Below are positions 49,140 to 58,800 of a stretch of 64,000 nt of DNA, piece after piece (within the stretch, counting starts at the first letter, position 1; every line of letters starts with the position of its first letter). The notes below the pieces were generated by a model. It did not search any database and was not told where the DNA came from. It was given only the letters and a program-made list of their open reading frames with translations. The DNA comes from Arbacia lixula (Eukaryota > Echinodermata > Echinoidea > Arbacioida > Arbaciidae). The DNA lies in NCBI GenBank assembly GCA_963669155.1, contig OZ022576.1, positions 30,704,335 through 30,768,334 on the forward strand, read 5' to 3'. The position numbers and the translations under genes are program-made.

Positions 49140-49212
49140 CCATATATTGTGATATCTATAAGTAACAACTGTGCAATCACTGCTGCAAAGATTATAGAAG
49201 ATAATTATGATT

Positions 49213-49427
49213 GGCTGAGTGTAATACTATGATCTGATGTATGTAACAGATTGGTTAGCTGAAAGCCAGAAGGTTGCTAATGACATAAATCATAAAATAT
49301 AACTATGTTCTGGCTGAGTGTAAAACTGTGAACAGGTGTAAGAAATAGATTAGCTAGCTGAAAGCCAGAACGTTGTTAATGGCATTAATGTGGTTAGTTG
49401 AGTGCCAGAAGGTTATTGATGACATAT
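49213..49427 (+). repeat. Tandem repeat, about 99-bp unit, two and a third copies
   Basis: GGCTGAGTGTAA(T/A)ACT starts units at 49213 and 49312. Each unit includes AGCTGAAAGCCAGAA(G/C)GTTG and TAATG(A/G)CAT. A third partial unit (GTTGAGTGCCAGAAGGTTAT) begins near 49397. Non-coding, possibly within the NAPEPLD 3' untranslated region. Confidence 0.65.
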
Positions 49428-50143
49428 GTTAAATCACATATTGAAGTGAGTACCATTCTAGTTCTTGAGGGACATTACAGAACTGTGCTTTGTTTATGTA
49501 TATGAATACATATATACAATGGTAAAATTGTGTTTTGTAATATGAGGAATTGTTTGCATACCTATCATACTGTTTCTTTACATATCAATCAAATTTCATT
49601 AATCATGCAAAATTGTTTACAGAGAATTTATATTTTGATTACAGCAAAAATAAAAGTACAATACTGTTTTGTAAGATTAATGATTGTGAGTCAGTTTGAC
49701 GTGGTTTCGTGTATTTTATGTATGACAAAAATGTCTAACTGGATGTAGATATACTTAAAAATGTAATATAGATGGAACTGTTTTTTAAGTGGCAATATAT
49801 TGTAAATACATTTTTTGTCAAAGATGCATGGGACTGTTGTCAATGCTGGAGTGTTCTCTTTCCTTTTTATATATACATATACCATATCACAGTGCACATG
49901 TTTAAAGGGTGTATAAAATTGTTTTTTGTGGATTGTGTGTTTTCATTTTAAACTGTATGAATAATTTTCAGTCATGCTCAACTTGGAGAGCAAATGTGTG
50001 TGTTTAGAATTAGACACTCCTTGTGTTAATTACTGATTTTATTTTGAAGTTTCCCTTGTATTCTTGAAGAGAAGCGTGTACATGTTGAAGACTGCATTGT
50101 CTGAATGTTTGCATCAATTGCATGCTGGCTCTCCATTTTTTTC

Positions 50144-50149
50144 AATAAA
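50144..50149 (+). terminator. Strong candidate poly(A) signal AATAAA with GT-rich downstream element
   Basis: AATAAA is followed about 25 bp later by GTGTGTTTTGTGTATG. This is the best formed plus-strand polyadenylation site between the two genes. If it belongs to NAPEPLD, the 3' untranslated region would be about 7.2 kb. Confidence 0.4.
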
Positions 50150-50757
50150 CATGAATGATGACATTAATGAAGTGTGTTTTGTGTATGATTTCTTTATTAC
50201 TATATAGTCGTACTTTCCTTTAAAAATCCATATAAAATAATGTATTGTACTCACATGTAGACTATGCAATTACTGTACTTTACTTTCAGCACATTTTTTT
50301 AAGCTCCTTCAGTTTGAAAAATATATTTGAGATCTACAATATGCTTCCAGTGTTTAAATGATTAAGTAGCTGAAAGCTTTAGGCTTTTATTTTCTTTTTC
50401 TTTTTTTTTTTCATTTTGGGGATGGGGGAAATCATTGACTTGATTGTTCTGCTGGCTTTCAAATGAATATAGCCTGGATGGATTGTTTGATGGATTGATA
50501 AGCAAATTAATTGACTAAGTAGTACTCTGTGCTGTTTGGGTATGTCGTTGAGTGATTATATGCTTGATAAATTGATTGGTTGCTTTATCATTGATGAATG
50601 GTTGGATGGATGAGTAGTGTCATGGGCTGGTTAACTGTTTGGCTAACTTGCAAGTTTGATTGATCGAATGATGATAATACATGTATTTGTTTATTGGCCA
50701 TGTGGTTGTGTAAGTGTGGAGGAAGAAGATTGAAGCAAAAAACATTCAACTGGCTGA

Positions 50758-50793
50758 CCCCCCCCCCCCCCCCAAAAAAAAAAAAAAAAAAAA
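50758..50793. repeat. Poly-C followed by poly-A
   Basis: About 16 C directly followed by about 20 A. The exact length is prone to assembly error. Confidence 0.85.
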
Positions 50794-51220
50794 GGTGGGG
50801 AAAAGGGGGTGGGGAAAGAGGATTAGTTGAAATATAATATTGTATCAACAATATAAACAACAAGAACAAAATATAAACGATAAGACAAACCGATTATGAT
50901 TATCTGTCATGCAAAAGCTAGACTAGTCTCTAGATAAAATGTACAATAAGTAATTTGAGGGAAAGTGGGATAAAGGAAACGACATAAGTTTGACAACAAC
51001 TCGACACAAGCGAGAAGTTGGAGACCATTTGTGGTGACGAAGACTATTGTATTAGGCAATAATTAAAACCACATTTCTTACAATGCCTCAAACTTTAGTA
51101 GTCATAAAGCAACAGACACTGGAAGAGTACTATTGTGACACCATGGTCCCTCCGTTTTACAACATACCTCGGGTAACACTGACCCATGGGAACGTCGCAA
51201 AACTGAAAATTCACAAGATC

Positions 51221-51332
51221 ATAAATTTCTTATCCTTTCACGAATTTTGGTCAAAACTTCACTAATATGTTTCTTTAAATGTTTCCGCTTTAATTGAAAC
51301 CAACTTATCTTCAGGGTGAAATATCCCTTTAA
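51221..51332. mobile_element. Solo right arm of palindromic family C
   Basis: Matches the right arm of the 28418-28921 element in order and spacing: TTTGGTCAAAACTTCACTAA, TATGTTTCTTT, TTGAAACCAA, TTCAGGGTGAA and a CCCTTTAA end at TTAA (51329-51332). The left arm is absent, so this is a truncated copy. Confidence 0.7.
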
Positions 51333-52337
51333 GTGTATTTTAGGGTTAAACATTTTAAGTTTATCCATTGCATCAACCCCCTTGTTTATGTTAAAACATA
51401 AACAATGTATGATATCATTGTGTTCCTCCCATGCAAGTTTATCACATTTAACCACTCCTAAACGTTAGGAAACAATTCTTTTATCTCTTTTAAGGTATAG
51501 TTTTTTTGTGGAGGATTAAAAAACAGAGGTTCTTTACTACCTCGACGTATTTTGTGTACAAAATAATGATGAAGACTGGCACCGCGCTTTGCATAATCAT
51601 GATGCGTCTAAGTGAAAGAGGTGCATTTTGTTCACTAATTTCTCATTTGAGCTAGTGATATACGTAAACCCACAGCGCCGTATTCCATCTGGCACCAACC
51701 ATGTCGAGAGAAAATATTCAAAATCAAACATGAGTGCATAAAACATATTTACACTTCCGTGTAATGTTTCAATATAATATTATTACACTTTTGTCCCCGT
51801 ATCAAGGACTGTAGGTCATCGAGTTTACTTTCAATAAGTTCATGACACATTTTAATTTGAAAGAGAACAAGAAGGAGGAGAACGAAGTATGTATGTAAAC
51901 ACGATTGGACTGGATTGTGGAAAGAGATGGAAAGAGGTGTAAAACCGTTGTGGTTTTGATCCAGGGGTTCTTGAAAACTATTGTGAGTTCCTGTAATCCA
52001 TTTAGCCCGGCTGCTTGGCTGCGTCAGCCTTTCTAAACTTTACGAAGAAAAGTTTCATCACTACGTGCAACATGTCATATCCTGTAGGTGTGTGGTCTTC
52101 CGAGTGACAAAGAAAGCCATTTCTTGTCCTTGCACCCATTGCGATTAAAAACAAGAAGGAAATTACGTTAAACAAAACCCCACATACCTATCCATTTTCA
52201 CCTGTTCATTGCTTTTCATTTTGCCCAAAACATTGCATGCACTGTTATACGACAATGAATCAAAAAGCACATTAAATACAACACGACCCTTATCATATTC
52301 TGTTTGTCTTCTTTACCGCAACCACAACCACCACTCC

Positions 52338-52347
52338 CCCCCTCCCT

Positions 52348-52416
<69 letters not shown>

Positions 52417-52536
52417 CGTATCCGCATCTGTCTCCATCTGTCTGTCCGCCTCTGTCTCCGTCTGTCTGTCTGCCTCTCTCCCTTTGTTTCTCTCTCTGTG
52501 TGTGAGTATATGTGTATGTGTGTTTGTGTGAGTGTT

Positions 52537-52571
<35 letters not shown>

Positions 52572-52580
52572 CCCCCCCCC
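52338..52580. repeat. Composite simple repeat: CCCT, CT, mixed TCTG/TG and poly-C
   Basis: CCCTCC units lead into about (CT)29 at 52354-52411, then TCTGTCTG-type sequence, a TG-rich stretch up to 52570 and a run of 10 C. All open frames over it on both strands are artefacts. Confidence 0.9.
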
Positions 52581-53209
52581 ATCCCAGGTCAACACTTCGA
52601 TCCTATTTCAAAATAAATAAGAAAAGTCGATCAATAAATGGTCCTTATAGATGTACCGTATCACTATCGTCATCACCCGTAGGAGTATACCACAGTGACA
52701 AGAATAGTTACTGTACAATCATGTAAAACACTGATGATAACATGAACGTAGGCCCTATAAAAAATTAGGCCATCGCTCCGTATACTTCTGCACTGGATGG
52801 GAGTTCAACCCTCGTATTCGACCATTTATTTTCGTACATGTACATTTTTGAAAACACATTCATGCGAACGAATTCAGGTGCAGTGGGGAGGGGTGCCATG
52901 TGTGTGTATGGGGGGGGGGGGGGAGGGAGCGGAGAACACACCCTCATACTTGATGATAACATAGGAACTTGCGCCACTGGTGTGGTATTCAATATAAGCG
53001 CTTTATAATGTCTTTACAACCTGGTAAATATGGATCGCTTCATTATGATTGTCTTCGGATTTTCAATACCAAATATAGTCTGGGTAGGCCTAAGTATAAT
53101 AAGGCCGACGCGACTACTGTATGCAATTGGTATCCAAATGGACAAACATTTTACAGGAAATATTGATCCATCTATCTCTAAGTAGGCAGATAAAACATTT
53201 TCTGCCTAT

Positions 53210-53213
<4 letters not shown>

Positions 53214-53300
<87 letters not shown>

Positions 53301-53302
53301 GG
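53214..53302. repeat. GA microsatellite (about 38 units) plus poly-G
   Basis: Uninterrupted GA repeats to 53290, then about 12 G. Purine-rich on the plus strand, located about 2.3 kb upstream of the first PTPDC1 coding exon. Confidence 0.92.
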
Positions 53303-53799
53303 TATATTAATGCAAATCTATTGGGTGGGGTGAAAACTCACCATATATCAAGGATGTATGAAAGGAGCTCACTTCATACATATATGGCTAGTAATATGCG
53401 ATGTTTTGGTGTCCAACTCGGGTTCCAAATAAATATTTATTTCATCCATTTTCCATTTTTACGTCGACACAAAATTGAATACGAGTAAATAAAATAATTA
53501 TCACATTCAAACGAACGAGTCTCACCGGTACGGATCATTTATCGGTTGCTTATAGCAACAATAAAGAGCAATACATACCAGAATTTGAACACTTGCACTC
53601 TGACTCGCATACACGTACAAGCATGTAAATACCCAATGTTGGTAAACTTGCTTTCTATACTACTCTCCGCACTCGATATCTGCATACCAATCCGTCGTCT
53701 CTGTACAATCCTCCATGTATGAGCTTTTCTACTCGGCAAGTATAGCTAGCTGTGCACGTACGAGTACGGTGCAACAGCTGCAAGGCAGCGGGCCGGGCC

Positions 53800-53807
53800 G
53801 GGCGGGG
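53800..53807 (+). promoter_or_regulatory. GC box in a GC- and CpG-rich block
   Basis: GGGCGGGG within GGGCCGGGCCGGGCGGGG (53790-53807), inside a CpG-richer stretch of about 53500-53960. This could be promoter-proximal DNA of PTPDC1, whose first visible exon begins 1.7 kb downstream. No TATA element is evident. A motif-level suggestion only. Confidence 0.3.
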
Positions 53808-54286
53808 ATGCGCTATGCGATATGCATGCATGAATCGGCTGAAAGTGAGCTTTATCATTATTGCACACACATCATGTACAGCAGCGATGTGAAAATGGCA
53901 TCGATGTTGTGTTGTTTTATCCAGCTGCATATCTTGTAATGTTTCATCGAACGGGTTCTTGACTTTGGTGGAGCTTCACACAACATTCACGTATCATTGA
54001 TGTAAGTTAAGATCTAACATTAGTATGTTTCGTCAGTTTCGATGATTTCAATCTAGATCATTAGATGATAGATCTAGATCTAGGTCTAGACGGTCAGATT
54101 TGAAACCAAGATTTGGCCACATCAAACCACTCGTATGGGGTTGTGCTTATTTAGTTGTTGAAGCCAATGACATTCCAACGGGCCCAACTAAGCTTACCAA
54201 GGCTTTCAGAACAAAAGTCAGGATTAATTATTTGTAAATCAACCAAACAGAAATGCAGAAATATAACATAGTCAGTAGTCACAAAC

Positions 54287-54536
54287 GGCGCTAATGCACT
54301 TTGGTATCCCACTAGTTTTATGAATTTTAACCCTAAACCTAACCCTGACCCTAACCCTAACCCTAAACCTAATTCTAAACCTAACCCTGACCCTAACCCT
54401 AACCCTAGACAAAATTTTCGCTGCTTAATTTGTCAAAAAAAGTGATTTCTAGGTCACTTTCTGCTGACGACAATCAGTATTGCAGCGTTCCCATTGTGTG
54501 CATTATATATGTGGGATACCAAAGTGCATTAGCACC
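54287..54536. mobile_element. 250-bp inverted-repeat element enclosing telomere-like repeats
   Basis: 26-bp terminal inverted repeats (left GGCGCTAATGCACTTTGG..., right complement GGTGCTAATGCACTTTGG..., one mismatch) are flanked by an exact 8-bp direct repeat TCACAAAC (54279-54286 and 54537-54544). That is the signature of a cut-and-paste DNA transposon of hAT or P type. Inside lies a CCCTAA-type array (54329-54409). There is no coding capacity. Confidence 0.8.
54329..54409 (+). repeat. Interstitial telomere-like array (CCCTAA variants)
   Basis: About 13 units, mostly CCCTAA with AACCTAA and CCCTGA variants. The pattern is itself partly duplicated: AACCTAACCCTGACCCTAAC occurs twice. The array lies wholly within the inverted-repeat element at 54287-54536. 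Confidence 0.88.
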
Positions 54537-55079
54537 TCACAAACCAGCCCCATCTGCCCATGCAATCCCTATTATAGGTCTACCCTGTACCCCTCGCATA
54601 TTTTTGCTGGATGTTGCCTTTACTTGATTTTTCAAAGAATTATGCATTAGATAAACAAAATGTGTGAATTTCAGAGGAGAATTGGGCGACTCATAAAAAA
54701 ATAGAGACATATCGCACATTCTCGAGAGGGTCCCTTTCAAAATACAGTGACCAAACGTGTCAGTTTTATGGGAGCTTCAAAGCAGGACTGCTCTTAAATT
54801 TTATTGCTGATAATATCTGATGGTTACCTAATTTTGTGTGTGTCCTTATTTTGCGTAGTAACACTCAATAGTAAAATACGCTTAAACGAGAGAAGGATAC
54901 ACAATGCATACGTAGGACTAAGATGCTGTATTCTTCGAACAGTCGAACAAGATACATCTTCTAAACGTCCATAAAATCAATACAAAATAATAGTATTACC
55001 ACTTTCGAAGTATTTACTCAAATGGCTGGTATGTGCTTGACAATACGAGGTAGTTTTTGAACGTTTTGACAGTTGTCGA

Positions 55080-55095
55080 CCACAAGAGGGCAGCG
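55080..55095 (+). promoter_or_regulatory. CTCF-like motif
   Basis: CCACAAGAGGGCAGCG matches the bilaterian CTCF core CCAC-N-AG-R-GGGC-R-S at every constrained position. It lies between NAPEPLD and PTPDC1, 430 bp upstream of the first recognised PTPDC1 exon. Binding is not shown by sequence alone. Confidence 0.4.
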
Positions 55096-55523
55096 AACTT
55101 ACTGCGCAAAATTAGGTCACACATGTATGTAAGCGGACAGCGGAGTCAGTAAGCGTTGCAAATTTTTCAAAATTACATTGATTTTAATCTGAAATTTAAA
55201 TTCCAGGCAATTTAATATGATTATATAAGATATTCTCATTCTTTTGAGGTATTGAACGTTATGTGTAATAATCTAGGTGTCTTGGAATCGTCAAGAAAAA
55301 CAAAATGTGCGCAAAGTATGGCCACCCCATCATACTGAAGTAGGAAAGAGAGGCCTGTTTGCAGCACCTGCAAACAATGTCAAAATATGAACATTTCTAT
55401 TTTGTTGATGAAAGTAGTTGTTTGTTCTCGAGATGAAAATATGAGAAAGTTTGGGGATTATGTGGAGCTGGTAATAGGCCTACATGCTTTTTTTAACTAA
55501 ATCTTTTCTCATCCCCAAAACAG

Positions 55524-55885
55524 CTCCGTGACCTGTATCAATTTTTCTGTATGCCAGTCCAAACTGTCTCCAGCAGGAGGCATCGAAACCCCAGGGCAAG
55601 GCAGCAATATCATTGAGGATGAACACTTACTGTCTATTGGGAACAGCAGCAGTGATTTAATAGATCTACATCATAACACTTCAAGATGGACAACAGCACA
55701 GGGGCCCACATTGGGTCGACGCAGCGGCCCACAGCCAAGTACAGTGCCCTGACGAACAGTCTGAGGGTTCTGACCACGGGCGCCATGCAGTGTTCCATGT
55801 TCTGTGGAGGCAAGGGCTGCAAGTATGACAACCCAGCCAAGTGGAGCGATGATCAGATGGCAATCAAGGGGCTCTTCTCTCACTG
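55524..55885 (+). CDS. PTPDC1: PTPDC1 first coding exon (coding from ATG at 55686)
   Basis: Acceptor CCCCAAAACAG ends at 55523. The exon begins with about 162 nt of 5' untranslated sequence; in-frame stops precede the ATG at 55686, which fixes the start. It codes for 66 residues plus two bases of codon 67. The polypyrimidine tract is weak, so the exon could instead start upstream. The conserved part is MQCSMFCGGKGCKYDNPAKW followed by AIKGLFSHW, a Cys-rich motif and its continuation typical of the PTPDC1 N-terminus. Donor GTACCT at 55886. Confidence 0.85.
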
Positions 55886-58800
55886 GTACCTACATTGCTT
55901 TTAGCAAAAGGAATCATGTTTTACCAGCATGCCTAAATTTCATTTTATTTGCTATCATTGATTATAGCCAGAAAGTTATGAATAATTCATATGCGAGAGA
56001 ATTATAATTAGCAATGATAATCATGTAATTGCAGTGCCATTTGTGCCATGAAACTAACAAGTTGTCATTGTTCCTTATACTGTAGAAGATATTTGTTGTT
56101 TGTAGCCTTAAGATGTTTATATGAGGGGAAAATAAGTGTCTTTTTTTTCTCAAGATGCATTTTACCAGGATGCTACATACAGAAACTAACAACAATTGTA
56201 CCTACCATTGAAATTGCAAATGAGCTCTGTTCATCATAAATATTGCCATGGTAGTAAACAATATTGGTAACTTACATTATTTGTAGAGCTGTGTAATAAT
56301 ATTTACCGTGGTATGCATAAACCTATTTCAACATCTTCAACTTCAAGAGAGCCCTTTACATGTGCATGTATGTTGTGTGTATTGGTCATTCTCTCTGTCT
56401 TATAAATGTACCACATTTTCTTTTTCTCCCAGGGTAACAAAGAGAATTCTTGCCATGTCAAGACCCTCCACTGATGCTGTGAAGAAGTTTGATATCATCA
56501 AGCAATTTAAAGAGTAAGTAGGATGACAACAAAACTAATCCATGTTTTTTTCAAAATGATTTAGACATGATTCAAACACATAAAGAGACTTGATTTTTTC
56601 TTTGAATAACAAACATCATTTTGATCTTTTCCATTATATTATGGTGTGATGGTGTCTGTTGTTGGTAGATCAATTATGATTCAAAATACTGGTGTCTTCA
56701 ATGTATTAGACAACTTCTGTCACTGACATTTGATTTCTTTTTCTTAAAACAGATTTGATCAAATTTTGAATGCTTCATATGCAACTTGATAATGATAATA
56801 TCATTAGGTGCAAACTGAACAAGTATTGGTGATGGACAAATGCTAGACATTATTAATAGTAGCACCAGTAGTAATAGCAAGTAGTTAGGAGGAGTAGGTG
56901 GAGCAACAGCAGTAATGATAAATATCATAAGAAGAACATCAACTAAAGCAGTAGGATTTATTTCCCTGCGATGTCCTGCATTTGTCCCTCTAACATGTTT
57001 GGTATCCTTCTTTCCCTGTCCTTTAGACAAGGCATCAAGGCGGTCATTAATCTACAGACCCCAGGAGAGCATGCCCACTGTGGCCTGGGTCTCGAGCCAG
57101 GGGGCTTCTCGTATGACCAGCAGGAGTTCATGGACAATGACAGTAAGTCCTTTTAGCAGTCTTTGGAAAAGGGGGCCCTGGTGCATATCTCAACTAGGTC
57201 TAAAAATCTTGATGTTTGTAGGGCAAGATGATTTTCCACTTTGTCTTCATACCCACTTCCAATACAAATGGAAAAACTGCAATGTTGAGGTTAAAAAATT
57301 GATGTCAGACATAGGGAATACATGAAAGGGAAAGCCAAACTCATGTCTCTTGCAGAAAAGGCAGTAAATATCTATTGTGATGGTGAGTGAAAGCAACAGC
57401 GCGTTGTACTAAAGCAGTGGTTGCAGCGATGAGAAGGAGGTATGGTGCTGAAAATTGTCTCGTAATTCCATGCATCTAGTAGGGATTTTTACCCCCTTTC
57501 GAGATAATCGCTATTTGAGGAACTGAGAATTTTTGTAACTTAAAGACAGCCAGTCCCTTTTTCAGATCACCACAAAACCATCGAAACATTGGCAAAACAT
57601 GTAGAGAAGTGTTAGCAAGCTCTATATATATTCACAATTTGAAACTGATACATAGTGTAAAATTCAAATAATGCACGTAAACAACGTCTGATTAATAGTC
57701 TTTACCCCAGGCTCTTAGCAGTTTGTGTTGAAATATTTGCTTTATTGATTAATCTGTTTATTAAATTATGAAACGCATTATGAAAAAAAATTGTTCTATG
57801 GAAGGAATCATCTCCAAGGTTTGGTAGTTACATGTACTCATAAAATTAGGATTTCACACACGCGTAATAACCACATAGATACTGTAACAAAGACTAATAC
57901 TTTTTTCGTAGTACGAAAAAAGTTGGTTTGAAATTTAATGGCTGAAATTTTTTACATATACGGAAAGTTTCAACATGCTATATTCTTAGAAATGGTCTTG
58001 AATCACGCTTTCTCTAATTTACGATCGTGATAGACGATTTCAAATTTTAAGCTTGCAAAAGGGACGGACAATCTTTAATATTAATGGTAAATACCCTCGT
58101 AGCACCCAATGAGCTCAAAACTTTAAAACTATTGCTATGGCAGTTAACATCAATGGCTAGTTGCAACAGTTGAAAACCTTGCAACATGGCCCAGGGACAT
58201 TGATTATAGCAACCACCACAATGATTTCTAATAGCCATTGGCTGTCTTCATGTTGACTACAGTTGTTGTCATACTCCATGTTCTGCAGAAGGGGGCTTTT
58301 TATCAAGGTCACAAATTCTGAGCTCATGTTATGTAGATAGATATTAAGTAAGTCTCAAGTAACCTTGACATTAAACATAAACATTGTCTTATTTCATCAT
58401 GTTAAATGAGATCCTGACTTAAGTTTCATGTAATTTGTTCCTAGCCATTGATTGTAATAACCATAGCAACCACTTCCAAGCTCCCAATTCTTTGACAGTT
58501 TCCACGTCAGCTACAACTGTTTTTGGCCCAGCTTTAAAACAAGAAAGTCATCATAACGCTGGGTCCAACACAAGAAGGAGAATCATCAACGAAGTTCTGA
58601 GTAACCATGACATTAAAAAAACATTGCTGTCTAGCTTCACAATTTTAAATAGGATTATGACTAAACATGTTCCTAGCCAAGAAATACAGACTTAGCATCA
58701 CTCGCTGACCTTCTCCTAGAATTTGGGCTAGAATTAGAACTGTTGTCATGTCATAGAGTGAAGGGTTAATATATATGTTATTTTATATCCTACATAGATT

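Larger units (their letters stand above)
42984..50149 (+). other. Downstream of the NAPEPLD stop: probable 3' untranslated region and beyond
   Basis: No coding exon is seen. Candidate polyadenylation signals are AATAAA at 44367-44372, 44567-44572 and 50144-50149; only the last has an obvious GT-rich element right after it. Which of them ends the transcript cannot be decided from sequence. The region includes a perfect-looking hairpin at 44454-44545, an inverted-repeat element at 44882-45199, family B copies at 44805, 46620 and 49058, and a tandem repeat at 49213-49427. Confidence 0.5.
50150..55523. other. Intergenic region and upstream part of the PTPDC1 gene
   Basis: No coding exon is supported. 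Contents listed separately: a C/A homopolymer pair, a family C solo arm, a CT/TG simple-repeat block, a GA tract, a GC-box cluster, an inverted-repeat element carrying telomere-like repeats and a CTCF-like motif. One or more untranslated first exons of PTPDC1 must lie here or be absent; a donor-like GTAAGC at 55149 could end one, but this is only a possibility. Confidence 0.6.

Noticed and set aside
49213..49427. Possible CRISPR-like or phage repeat
   Set aside because: The repeats are imperfect, without spacer structure, and the window is animal DNA.
52209..52595. Open frames on both strands with Arg-Glu, Ser-Leu or Thr-His runs
   Set aside because: Translations of CT, GA and TG microsatellites.
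54279..54544. Telomere-like array taken as a chromosome-fusion or chromosome-end signal
   Set aside because: It is only about 80 bp, degenerate and enclosed by terminal inverted repeats with an 8-bp duplication, so a mobile element explains it better.
55528..55752. 75-codon frame starting at a GTG in the first PTPDC1 exon
   Set aside because: It is in a different frame from the conserved protein and has no ATG start; the PTPDC1 start at 55686 follows in-frame stops.
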